Made by a program: the position numbers and the translations under genes
Shown here: positions 21,109-32,132 of the stretch, piece by piece
Position numbering within the stretch: position 1 is the first letter of the stretch
How the letters are laid out: the number at the start of each line of letters is the position of its first letter
Notes under the pieces: generated by a model
The model's input: the letters and a program-made list of their open reading frames with translations, nothing else
Database searches by the model: none
Told to the model about the DNA's origin: nothing
Assembly (NCBI RefSeq): GCF_002999335.1
Contig: NW_020312098.1
Location: 1 to 64,000 of the forward strand
Direction of reading: 5' to 3'
Length of the DNA: 64,000 nucleotides
Source of the DNA: Cyclospora cayetanensis
Lineage: Eukaryota; Apicomplexa; Conoidasida; Eucoccidiorida; Eimeriidae

Positions 21109-22849
21109 AAATTAAATTCCTTTGGCTATAAATACGTATTTTCAGCCCTACCCTTGGCCTTCACTCCTGAGGCGTTTCGTTGGCAACGCCTCGAACCTGC
21201 GAGCGATATTGCCATGCATATTCAATACCGCCCTGCTGGGAGCAACGGGTCAACTGTACCGACCACTCAGATGATCAGCAAGGTGCCCATTTGAACACAC
21301 ATGGCGTGTCGCTTTAGTCGCTCTCGGGTTTGACGTAGAGGGAGAAGGCGGCAACACACAGACACGATCACAAAATCCTTTTGGTGCGGGCGAACTCAAG
21401 CACACATCCCACGAAGAGATGCCAGAAAAACCACGGACACTCGCCAGAAACTTTAGCCCGCACATGGCCATCTTGGCCGCTACCAGTTAGCCAAGCCATT
21501 CAACGTAGCAGCTGAACATCAGGCATAACTCTCTCTCAGACGGTGTGCCTGTCTCGAGGGTCCTAGTAGCGATCAGCGGATCGACGGGATCTGACCAGCT
21601 TGCAGATTCTTATGGTTCCACACCTCGGAAAGACATATCCAGGCGAAGCCCTAACAGAGCTCTCTTTTAGCCAAAGGCTTACATTCTAAGAACGAAAATA
21701 TTTAGGACGCCCAGTGTGCACTCCTTACACAGACTACCTTGAAGCACGCAAAACACCAGACCCATTAATCAGATATGAGAAATGTATTCATGAGCCGTAC
21801 ACTGCAGACTCTGGAACTTGTACTTGTAGCCGTGCTCTTGCCTTCGAGCCGGGGAGCCGCTAACTGCAAACCGTCCTGCCCGAATTCGTGTTGGGCAAAG
21901 CTACACTTGACCAGCTTCTACTCTATGAGCTATGTTTATTCAAGCATTAGTGCCGTATTGGCTAGTAGGTTTGTTTGTGTGGGCATCTCGTTTATTGCAG
22001 AGCATTGCCAGTTCCGCAAAAAGACCCCATGTTTTGTGCGTGTGCGGTAAATCGTATGTGCAATTGGTTTAAATGCTCGGAGCTCTACGAGGGTACAGCC
22101 ACTAGCCTCCTGCCGTCCCTCTGCCCTAAAGTGAGGAACCTGTGGATGATGCAGGCATGGGGAAGGAAGCAAGGACCCCTCAGAAGAAGCCACTCCTCAA
22201 CTCCATATTGAGTTTGTATTGAGTCTAAATTTATGTGTATCCCTTCCCACAAACACAGAGAAAGCGTCACAGAAATAGCTGAACCAGGGTCTACACTGAT
22301 CAGTGACTACCATCAAGAACTCTTTAGTGCCAAATAAAGACAATTGAGTTGCTTAGCAATTGGGAAGCTGATTTTGCTCAGATATTCCTCTCAAGCCGAG
22401 TCAAATCAAACAAAACCTCAGTTGCACGCTGCCTTCGCTCCGAAGGCTCCCCAGGGAACAGTAGATACAGCAGCTACAACACCTCAGGACTAATAGCACA
22501 GAGGAGTGAGGGGCAAGAAGGGAAGCACAAAGAAGAGAAAACCCCAGAAGAACCATCTCCTCTCCTCTGAGCATTCTTGAACCACATGCATGTTCTTGTG
22601 CTGCCACATTGTCTTTGCGCTATGGTACTGAGTGTATGTTTGGTCATCCACCCGCGTCGCATGGTGTAATGATTCAAGTGAACCTCAGCGCAGTGACAGA
22701 GACGTGGAGATATCGATTGCACAAGTGGTAAGGAGGCTGTTAGCAGATTTCTGTTGACTTGCATTATTATGCGGAAGATACCTGCCATCTATGGCTTGCC
22801 CGGTGGTTGACGCGGAGCCTAAAAAAAAGCCTAGTGAGCTTTTCGCGGC
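21109..22849. other. Intergenic; one weak secreted-peptide candidate
   Basis: There are no triplet tracts. The only frame of note is on the plus strand at 21775-22050 (91 residues). From the internal Met at residue 6 it starts like a signal peptide (TLQTLELVLVAVLLPSS), followed by a Cys-rich NCKPSCPNSCW. The rest looks non-coding, so at most a first exon might be real. Nothing else is recognised. Confidence 0.35.
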
Positions 22850-24592
22850 TTAGCTCGTCATGTCAAGAATCATTTCCGCTTCGCGGGCTGAACATTCGTC
22901 CAGCATCCCAACCACCGACTTACAGAGCTTGAAAACAGGAGGCAGGGTGTCTGGAAAGTGCTCAGCGTCAAAGGTGTGCTCGAGGTACTGCTCCAGTTCC
23001 CCATACAGCCCGAGTTCTTCTGCCTCCCTCTCCTGCTCCTGCTGCCGCGGCAATCTTTCTTGTTGAATGAGCTGTACATACTGCTGTTGTAGACGGTGTT
23101 GCTGCCGCCCCTGCAGCACCTGCAAGTGCGTGTGTTGCCGCATCACTACTTGATGCTGCTCCGCTGCCAGCCACGCATGCTGCGCACAGGCCGCTGGCAT
23201 CTGCATGGGCTGCTGTAGCATCGTCAATTGCTGTTGCTGATGCAGCGCGAGGTGCTGGTCACCTTGCTGGTTGACTTGATGCGGTTGCCAAAAGGGCTGC
23301 GCCTGCAGCAGGTCCTGCTCTTGTGGTTGCTGAAGGCTGCTTTGCTGTTGCAGTGGAAATTTGAGTGCCTGGTGCTCTGATTCTGGCTGCTGAGTATGGT
23401 GCTGCTCGGGAACCTGCCGCAGCAATTTCTCGTAATGCTGCAGCTGTTGATGATAGTACGCGTATGACTGGCTGGGTTGCTGTGGATGCTGCAGTGCCTG
23501 GTGCTGGGGTGGCAATGGCTGCTGCTGCATGATGTGAGGAGACGAATCTGGCACTTTTTGACTCTCATGAAGGCCCTTGTTGTTCGGTTCATGCCATTCG
23601 TGTGGTGGCATATACCAGTGCGTAGGTTGCTGCGTAGGCTGCTGTGGAGGCAAGTACTGTGCAGTGGGATAGGGGTAGTATTGCCTGGAGCGTTGCTGCA
23701 GTAGCATGAGTTCATCGTCGTGTGACTGCTGGAGCTGCCACTTCGAAAGTGCATGGTGTTGCTGTTGCTGCCAAAGCTGCTGGTCCAGCAGCCGTGCTTG
23801 CGGAGAAGAGGGAAAAGGCTGCTGTTGTGCTTGCCGCCACTCGTGGTGATCTTGCTGCTGCTGTTGTGCTTGCTGCCATTGGCAACGTTGTTGCTCTGGT
23901 CGTAGGGAAGTTTGGTAGTGGCGCGGTACTCGCTGTTGCTGTTGCTGGTGTTGTAATTGAGGTTGCTGCTGGTAATGCTGCCGCTGATATTGCTGGTGCA
24001 CTCGAGAAGCTGAATGCAACTGCTGCCATTCTAGCTCCGGGTGATGTTTTTGCTGTCTTTGCTGGATCATGCACCACTGCCCTTCGTCATCTGGCTCTGA
24101 CGCGGCAGAGAATAAATCCCTCCAGGTTCTAATGCTGGCTGGACTTGTAGGGAAATCGAGCGGAACCCTTGCAATCGACGCGGCTGCTGCTGCTTCAATT
24201 GCCGCCGATGCTACTACGACTGCTGTTGAGGCGTCCACGCTCGCGGGTGGATTTACAGCCGACGTTTCTGCTACTGTTTTTGCTGCTGTTTCCGTGACAG
24301 CTGCTGCTCGTGCAACTGCCGCCTCCGATTTTTCTGTCTTTCTAGGCGTGGCTGGTGCTACTGAGACTTTGTCAGCGGCAGCAGCAACGGCAACCTGTTT
24401 AGCTGCCTTCTGGTGCGCAAAAAAAGTGCAGATCTGCTGCGACTTGGTCACCAGAGTTCTAGGGATGGGCTGTTGGGCTGTAGCACCACTGGAACCTGGT
24501 AGAGAGGAGAGGCGAGCCCCCCTCACGGCAGTGATCTGGTAGTTATTGTACATAGCTCCAGAAGAATTAAAATTTAAAGCGATGACGAGCAA
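22850..24592 (-). CDS. Glutamine-rich hypothetical protein
   Basis: A single-exon ORF of 580 residues; translation may start at residue 1 or at Met14 (MYNNYQITAV). Residues 1-60 are mixed. Residues 65-145 are Ala/Val/Thr-rich. Residues 165-515 are dominated by Gln with His, Pro, Tyr and Trp. Imperfect codon usage and frequent Trp/His/Tyr break the homopolymers, so this is not a pure microsatellite translation. The C-terminal 55 residues are a compact acidic-hydrophobic segment (ELGLYGELEQYLEHTFD ... FKLCKSVVGMLDECS) with a normal amino-acid mix, probably a small folded helical domain. The antisense frames over this region are shadows. No family is recognised; Gln-rich prion-like proteins of this kind often act in transcription or RNA granules, but that is only inference. 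Confidence 0.65.
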   Translation of the reverse strand: MLVIALNFNSSGAMYNNYQITAVRGARLSSLPGSSGATAQQPIPRTLVTKSQQICTFFAHQKAAKQVAVAAAADKVSVAPATPRKTEKSEAAVARAAAVTETAAKTVAETSAVNPPASVDASTAVVVASAAIEAAAAASIARVPLDFPTSPASIRTWRDLFSAASEPDDEGQWCMIQQRQQKHHPELEWQQLHSASRVHQQYQRQHYQQQPQLQHQQQQQRVPRHYQTSLRPEQQRCQWQQAQQQQQDHHEWRQAQQQPFPSSPQARLLDQQLWQQQQHHALSKWQLQQSHDDELMLLQQRSRQYYPYPTAQYLPPQQPTQQPTHWYMPPHEWHEPNNKGLHESQKVPDSSPHIMQQQPLPPQHQALQHPQQPSQSYAYYHQQLQHYEKLLRQVPEQHHTQQPESEHQALKFPLQQQSSLQQPQEQDLLQAQPFWQPHQVNQQGDQHLALHQQQQLTMLQQPMQMPAACAQHAWLAAEQHQVVMRQHTHLQVLQGRQQHRLQQQYVQLIQQERLPRQQEQEREAEELGLYGELEQYLEHTFDAEHFPDTLPPVFKLCKSVVGMLDECSAREAEMILDMTS

Positions 24593-27500
24593 GACAAGGT
24601 GCTGGGCTTTGGACCAGCAGGGCAGTACGCGGTGGAGATCCAGAGTGCTCGGTTAGGCGCGGATAAACAGGGAGAAGACAGATGCACATTTACCAAAGCT
24701 CCGATGCATGCAGGTGCCTTACGGATGCTCCGGAAACAAGTACGTAGAACCCGGCCTCGCTGCTACACTGAGGCGGTTGACAGTTCTCGTTACCCCCTAA
24801 TGATGGAGCTCCCATTCGTGCAACTGAGCAGTTGAACCCCTTTAAAAGCGCCTTGAACGTTAAGAAAGCACTTGGCAGCCATTAGAGGCGGGTACAAAAT
24901 GCACACAGCAAAAAAAGCCTCAGATGGCGCGGGTTCCCCATTCACTCGTCCGGCCGTAGGCAGTGGCCCTGATGGTCCCACAGGAGGAGTGGCGACAGGG
25001 TGAAACGTAGAAACCGAGCCACATTTCACATGAGTAAATCAATTAGAAAATTCCAAAAGGTCAAAAATCTTCTTTTTATCAAAGCAATAAGAGCCGAAAA
25101 AGCGCAACTTTTCTGTGAGCGTGCGCTTACAGCACAAACCACTTCACTGGTGTGACCCTACCCTGGTTGCACTTCTGCAGCTCTCCCAATGTTCAGTAGG
25201 CTTGAGTTGTCACAATAGAAGCGCTACCAGCGAAATTCAACAAGCAAGAAATGAGAGACACGTGCCTCCTGGCCATGAACCTAGGGTAGCTGACTCAATG
25301 GTCCAATGGACATACCGTCACGTGTATCCCTGTGGAGCACTCACTTCCCAGTTCCCATGCAAGACACCGCACGCGCGCTGCGCAAATCTCCTCTTTGCTT
25401 GGACCGCACCCAAAAACTGGTGGCATATGCTATGCAGACATCCCAGCTCTCCTGGAGCTACTGCCTACGACGGAGGGGCGAAACGGAGAAAACGTTCCAG
25501 GGTCCAAGAGAAGAGAGGTTGCTTGGAGATACCTATATGTGCGCGTCAAATAAGACATGCTCATCAGCATTTTCTAGAGGCACTAATGGCTGCATTTCAC
25601 ACAAGGGATACAATATGGTATTTCACACAAGGGATACAATATGGTGCTACACTTCTCAAACCTACGAGTACACACAACCAAATGAGGTAGCCCAGCGAAT
25701 GAACAATAAGTGGTTTCTTCATATGTTGAAGGCGCTACACCCAGGGTTCTCTCCAAATTACAGGGCCGTAGGCTATATTGGAAAAGCACTGCCACTGTGC
25801 AGCCGTCGGCGCCACCACAGGCGGCACGACGAGCACTCAGGCTTTGCTTAGCGATCAATAGCCTACTGAAGATCCATATGCCAAGCAGCATTAGATGCCA
25901 CTATATATCAGCAATATTTTAATGGGCTTTCATCTGAGCTAGTCTTAATAATGCTGAAGCAGCTACAAACTGGATTGGAGGTAACAATCTACCAGCGTTG
26001 TAGCCACAGCTCCAGCCGGATTTAAGAGGGGGTATAATGGCACCGTGCTATATTCGAATACGATTTATGCATTCGTCGGTGTGGCATATAGAAAGTGAGT
26101 GGACTGGAATACGTAGAAGGGGGGCACCCACAATTAGACAAGCCTGGTGCCTAGTGAACGAGGATTATACATTCGGGAAGAGCAAAGCGAGTAAGCAGTA
26201 CCGACATACCACGTAGTTTTAATGCTCTAAACCTCATAAACTATGGGTGAGAGAGAGTGAAGGCAGTAATGAATTCACAGGACAGGGGTCTCACGGTTCG
26301 TATGGGAGCGTGCGCTGTACAAAGAATCCCTGCCTATGGTGGCTCAGTTCGCGCGTAAGTAAACTGGTAAAAACAAATATATTCTGTGTAGATCTACCAA
26401 GTTATATATTTCCTGTAGTGCAGCAGCAACGATTGTGTAGTAGGTTTGACCGGGATTCGGCTTTGCTGGGAAAGGCAGCAGACGACTTCGATTGGCACAT
26501 TCCAGGAAGAGGTGTGTTTGCTTTCCTGCTGAAGTAAGTAATCAGTTCTTCTCCTCTGGATTAAAGGGTTGGTAGCGTTCACAGCTGTCCAGGAGGCAAA
26601 ATGCACCTGCGCTCCATGTATTGCACCTTTCTCTAGTGTGATCATCTTTGGCTAGTTGCAGGGTCTGTAATAGGTACAAATGTTCCTACACCAGCTGTTT
26701 TAGTGGCATGAAGACGTTCGAAATTCGTTTAACACCACACACAAGTGTATAATACCGTATGGCCCTCAACGTTGGAACTAGACTGCTGTGCAGGTGATCC
26801 AGCTGTGTTTGAGGTATCTGCAGCATGTGAATTCGGTGGTTACAAAGGCAACTTGTCAAACGTGTGTACTCATTCAGATAAAGTATTCAGTAGAGATCCG
26901 ATTATTAACGAATCGCGCGCGCAGATATAGCCGCTCTTTCATTCGCACTACCAGCATCTAGATCATCGAAGGTACGGCTCTCATCTTGTGATGAGCGGTG
27001 CAACAGGTGCATGCTTATAAAATGCTCCACTTTGGCAGCGAGTTTCTCTTATAAATGCAGCTGTATTCATGCGGAACAGCATGAAATACGCGGCACCACC
27101 TATATACGACGAGACTGTGTGCCTGCAAATCCGTGTTCGGCTTATAGGCAATGCTCGCCAACACCGACTCGATGCTCTGGTGGCACATAAAGTGCCCACA
27201 ATGCATGGAAACCTCCGAAAGTCGTCACAGCGAAACTCGGAAGTGGTAATAAACATGTACTCGGAATAACTTCGTATCAAGCGCAAGGCGGTCATCCAAA
27301 TATTCAACAAATAAGTGGCATGACTTTTTGAAGCCTTGATCGCGTGCAGGGAGAAAAAATTGCAAACGCCTGCGAACTTTGGCAGAATTTCTGCAAACCT
27401 CAATATATACATCTTTGAAACCTCCACGGTCCTCACGTCCATAAATTGAATGCCAAATTGGGAGGGGGAGGATGCCATTTCCCCTGGTGCGGCCTTGTGT

Positions 27501-28361
27501 TTTTTGGGTTGCCAGCAATTTTAGCGTTGCGAAAATGCAGGCAATGAGACATGAATCATTGCTTAAAGACGCATATCGTTCTTGATAAAGGCACGCGTTG
27601 ACTCTTGGCGTAGGCACCGCGGATCGGAGTGTCTGCATACCAGTCCAAGATGCAGGCCGTGCAGAAGTTCGTTTTAGGAATATAATATATGTATGTATTT
27701 GTGTATAGATATATATATAGATAGATAGATTGGGATATGCAGCTTCGTGCCTAGCTAGCGGCCAAAAGAGCCCACTCCCCAAGCAGCGTTCTCATTTGAC
27801 ACGAGAAACGGGCATCGTAGCGAACATGAGCAACCAAAAAAGCAGGCGTTCTCCGGTAATACCACGAAAGCCAAGCGAGTGGCTTCGAGTTGCATGCAAA
27901 AAAGCATAGAAATCTGGAATGAAGCACCGAGCCAACCAGACCTAAATGATGATACCGGTGCGATTCAGATCCAGTGCAAGTGTCTGATGGGAGACAAAAC
28001 GTAGTCTAGTACCGAAGGACACGAGGAATAGCACACATACATATGCATATAGACTGATTCATTCATCACAGGATCAAGAAGCAGCAGAGAGATGAACATC
28101 GCCACAATAATAAAGACCGCTGGATATACGGACGTGGTGACGCCTGCCTCTGGTGGGGTGCATGTACTGCCACGTCTGTGTTCCTTGCTGCCGTGCAGAA
28201 GATGCATTGCTTGTCGAGCATTCACAGGTATATACAGGAGGCAGAGCGTGGAATGTGTTGCTGCTTTAATAACAGTTATGCAGACAGCTGCTGCGGCTCT
28301 CTAGGGCTGCAAGCGGTGAAGTGCTTTCTAAGGTGCATGTGGGCTTACGGATAAATCTACA
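24593..28361. other. Repeat-poor stretch without recognised genes
   Basis: Several ORFs of 80-190 codons occur on both strands (for example 25115-25690 plus and 27225-27782 minus), but none shows a domain, biased codons or clear splice context. The stretch contains a 26-bp direct duplication near 25593-25645 and a short TA/GATA microsatellite at about 27680-27732. Confidence 0.45.
25593..25645. repeat. Tandem duplication of 26 bp
   Basis: atttcacacaagggatacaa plus tatggt occurs twice in immediate succession with no mismatch, so it is a recent duplication. It is not in a recognised gene. Confidence 0.85.
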
Positions 28362-29008
28362 CTATGGACTGCTCTCTTCTTCATTCTCGGAGTCCGCTTG
28401 CAGCAGCTCCCAAATGACTGCTGCTGTCTCCTTTGGATTGCGAATCCAGAGGGTTGGTGAACAGATCCTGCAGATCACAGTAGACGCAGAGGCACAAAGA
28501 CGTGTCGGGATGCTGCGAGGGAGCCGCCGCGTGTGCTGAAACGCCCCTACGCTAGACGGCAGGGAACGTTTTCTGCCTCTTTTATGAAACGAGAGAGAGA
28601 ACGCTTCATTCCAAAACAAATGATCCTCTCTGAAAAGCACAACAGCGGTTGCTAGTGGCTGCCTTGATACAAACAGTACAGAAACAGCCAGGACTGGCAA
28701 GCAGCAGCTCTTTCCTCGAACCTTGCAGCAAGGTCGTTCCCAACGAGGTCAAACTGATCTCCCACGTGGAGACAGTGCTCAGGTTTGAGTTTTAAAAGCC
28801 CTTGAAGCAAGGCTACGCCTTCGGCTTTGTTTCCAGCGTCTACCCAAATGTCGCATCCTCCTGTAAAGACACTGTAGGGAACCGGGCAGTCCCCTCCTGC
28901 GCACAGTGCGCAGCGAAAGAAGCGTCACGATTCGACATGCCTAGGACGCAACGATCGCGGCAGCAGCTGCCAACAAGGGCACCCCCAGTTACTGGAGCGA
29001 GAGCTGTT

Positions 29009-29047
<39 letters not shown>

Positions 29048-30159
29048 GCAGCAGCAGAAGCAGCAGCAGTGGCAGAAGCAGCAGTGGATCCGGCCCCTAC
29101 CAAAAGCCGCGCGAATGTCTCGTCTGACACGCATGACGCCTTCTTCTAGGCTTTCTTTGTGCATCCCCTTGTTATCCACGCATCCGAAACGAACTTCTGC
29201 GGCAACGCGGCAGGAAGACAAGCAGAGGCGGCTGTCTGTCTGTTTGTCTGTTTGGCAGCAGTGCCTGCGGAGCGTGTGCCTGCGCGAGTATGACGCCCGC
29301 TGGATTGCAACGGTGAGAGTGCCGAGGCGTCTTTCCTGAAGGGGTGATAGTCAGAAATTGTATTCGCTCAGTCCACGGCAGTGCAACGGAGCCTGAAGAT
29401 TTGTTACGTATAACGCGGACACGCGTGCATGCAGACGCACTGTTTGTTGCGTCGTCTCTTGGAACCAATCCCACTGCTCTTTGCTTCCTAATGACATTAC
29501 CCTCGAGACCAAGATCCTTTGAAAGCAGCACCAAACTCCTCTCTGATACGTCCAACAAACGTTCACAGTCTGCCGCTTCGATCGGAGGTCTATAACCCCT
29601 CCACAGCTCCTCCGGAACTGGTTCCAGCTTGAGACTGGAAGACAAGCTGCAGCAAGAGGAGCGGCATGCAGAGACACCACAAAAAGGATTCCGCGAGCTC
29701 TGCAAAAGGATGGATCCCAGAGGCGAGAGCGAGAGAGGCGCAGAATGACGCGTTTGCATTGTGCAGAGACACGATGCCACGGTCAGCTTAAGCCCACGCC
29801 GAAGCACATGCATGAAAGAATATTCGGAAAAACGTCATTTCTCTGGCGCATCCATATGAGCTGGTTGCTGTGGCTTTGCTACTCCTACTTCCAACAGCAT
29901 CTGCGTGCATCGCCCTGTCTAACGGACCGAAGGAGATAATTAGATTCTCCACCCATGAGAAAAAATCTCCTGGTTGCTTTGGGAGGCAGACGTTCTTGTG
30001 CGAAAATAGTCAAGAGGATTCCCAGCCGGACTGCATACTTTTCAGCCTCGTATCCGTAGCCTACAGGCAGTGCAGCAGGAGGTAAACATTTCAGCGGCAA
30101 GGGAGGTAATCTCCTGACTGCGAGGAGAGCAAAAGCATGTACAGGAGGATAAAAGAGAC

Positions 30160-30215
<56 letters not shown>

Positions 30216-32132
30216 AGACACACATAGGCAGACATGTGAAGAGCAATTCAGACGGACATGCATGGATCTAGCCAGAGCGAGGCAAAAGAGCAGATTGAGA
30301 CAATAAACAGAGGAGACATAGAGGGAGGATACGTTATGTGGGGGGACGTCAGAAACAGTTTTTTGCGGAAGAATGAGTGCCTTGCAACACGAACAAACAA
30401 CGTTGGTGGCTCGGTGCGGGATGCGGTGCGTGTACTGGCGGAAAGAGAGAGAAAGAGATAGATAGAGAGAGAGAAAGAAGAAGCTATGCGAGGCAGCAAA
30501 GACATCCACAGGCAGTTACCTGCACCCGTAACGACTGCCACAGCTACCCCCTTCCTCAGGAGCTGTGCAATATTACGACCCATCTCCTCGTGGCAAAAGT
30601 TTTCTCCATTAGGATAAAGTGTCTCGTCACCATCGAGCGTCAACAGCCGCAGCCGCTGGCGGCTCGCAAAAATCTGCAACAGGAGGGCACGCGAAGAACA
30701 AGTGCCACCAATGAGAAGACGCTGGAAACAAGAAGCTAGCTAGCTAGCTAGCTAGCTAGCTAGCTAGCTGACCAGAGAGGCAGTTTGCCAGCGATCTGGA
30801 CCGTTCCTGCGCGAGCACGGTGAGAGACGGGAGGCAAAAAGCTCTCTCCAAGGAGGCAGCAGCAGTAAGGATTGGCGAGATGCGCAGAGGTCTCTACACG
30901 TGTAAATACACCTGCGCTAAATTGAGGAGATTTCGGCACTCGTTGCGCGAGGGGGGGGCGAACGACCTCGAAGAAAGCCTGTACACTGCATCCAGTCGTT
31001 TGAAGGCTCTAACGAGCATAAGCGGAGTGAAATACTTCTCCTGTCGACTCTCCTGCCCAGCGCATTCCAGAGACATGGCGTGAATTCTGCCAGACTCCTG
31101 TCTGAGGATACTCCATGATCGTGGCAGTGGTGGTCGAAAGAGAGGTCCTTCAGTGCGATGCCACAGTAGCCGACTATCAGATGCTGCTGCTGTATTTCCA
31201 CTCGATGCGTCTGCGCAAAAGAGGTCTGCTGCTGCCGCATTGTGAAGGCTGCTACAGCTTTGTGGCGTGCTGGGGGGGTGTTCAGAGCTGTCGATCGAGC
31301 TGAAACATCCTGGTGGAGCTCTCGCTAGGCCGGCTGTCAAGGATGCAGTCTCAGGAGTGCTTTCTGTTGGTGGTGATTTTGTTGTTGCTGTTGTTAATGA
31401 TGTTGGTGTTGTTAATGCTGTTGGTGTTGTTAGTGCTGTTGCTGTTGTTAGTGCTGTTGCTGTTGTTAGTGCTGTTGGTGTTGTTAGTGCTGTTGGTGTT
31501 GCTAATGCTGTTGGTGTTGTTAGTGCTGTTGGTGTTGTTAGTGCTGTTGGTGATGTTGTTGTTATTGTTGTTGCTCTTCTTCCTCCTCCGGGGAAGCCGT
31601 CATATGCATCAAGGACAGAGTATGTGCGTGTCTGCTCTCTGTCTCTTGCAGCCAGTCTTTGTTGTCGCTGTTGGCGTTCTTCCGTGTTTATTCCGTCTTC
31701 TGAGTCACTATTTAACTGCGTGTCGTCAGCGTGAAGTGGAGAGAATTCTTGTGCTTCCTGCAGGGGGCCCGTTGCTGTAGCTGCTGTTGCTGTTGCTGTT
31801 GCTACTGTTACAGCTGGTGCTGCCTTGGCATTTGCGAAAGAATCTGCACTGCTTTGAAGGCAGGAAGCCTGCAGCAGAAGATCGCTTCTATGAGGCTTCA
31901 AGGCATTCGCAGACGAAGCAGCGGAGTTGCGGGGAGAGAGATAGGGAAGGAAGGTGCTGCACACGCAGTTCCTCGTGTTTGCTTCAAGAGCTTCCAGACA
32001 GGGAGTTGCCAGCCGCTGAAGCGCACCAATGTTGAAGAGGCACTGCAGCAATCCGTACAGCTGATCAAGCAGCAAATCCGCTCCCCGCAAGGAGACGGGG
32101 GAAGGGTAAGATCTCGTGGAGAGGGCTTCTTC
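28362..32132 (-). CDS. ISN1: IMP-specific 5'-nucleotidase ISN1 (5' end not found)
   Basis: Exons on the minus strand, 5' to 3', are 32132-30912, 30673-30521, 30060-29928, 29634-29441, 29196-29101, 28860-28722 and 28467-28362. Every junction is GT-AG and keeps phase. The product hydrolyses IMP to inosine in purine turnover; Plasmodium has the same family. Evidence: RSFAPPSRNECRNLLNLAQ joins LLTLDGDETLYPNG, the HAD-like nucleophile motif DGDET. These are followed by VAVVTGAGYGYEAEKY, FFLMGGESNYLLR, PVPEELWRGY, VIRKQRAVGLVP, GGCDIWVDAGNKAEG, LHVGDQFDLVGND and CSPTLWIRNPKET. All occur in family order. The first listed exon (407 codons) also encodes the N-terminal helical part (ADLLLDQLYGLLQCLF). 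It then has a long insert with an 18-nt repeat giving Thr-Pro-Thr-Ala-Leu-Thr units (about 31390-31560), absent from usual family members. A start exon upstream of 32132 is expected; the ORF at 32463-32684 is one candidate. ISN1 is normally cytosolic. Confidence 0.93.
30165..30210. repeat. (GA)n microsatellite in an ISN1 intron
   Basis: About 23 dinucleotide units lie in the intron between the exons ending at 30521 and starting at 30060. On the sense (minus) strand it reads CT-rich, 5' of the acceptor, and may extend the polypyrimidine tract. Confidence 0.9.
30734..30770. repeat. (AGCT)n tetranucleotide array
   Basis: About nine perfect AGCT units, self-complementary throughout, lie inside the ISN1 intron 30674-30911. 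The core agctagct also appears in the 22-bp minisatellite at 13932-14107. Confidence 0.92.
31390..31565 (-). repeat. 18-nt coding repeat in ISN1 exon
   Basis: Units of gttgttagtgctgttg(g/c)t on the plus strand encode Thr-Ala-Leu-Thr-Thr-Pro-like blocks on the minus strand. About nine imperfect copies sit in the N-terminal insert of ISN1. Confidence 0.85.

Noticed and set aside
25115..25851. Two overlapping plus ORFs of 181-191 codons
   Set aside because: No domain, no signal peptide, no splice support, ordinary base composition; the 26-bp duplication accounts for part of the length. Not called as a gene.
26981..27782. Minus ORFs of 165 and 185 codons
   Set aside because: They overlap each other in different frames, one includes a TATA microsatellite, and neither has a recognisable domain.
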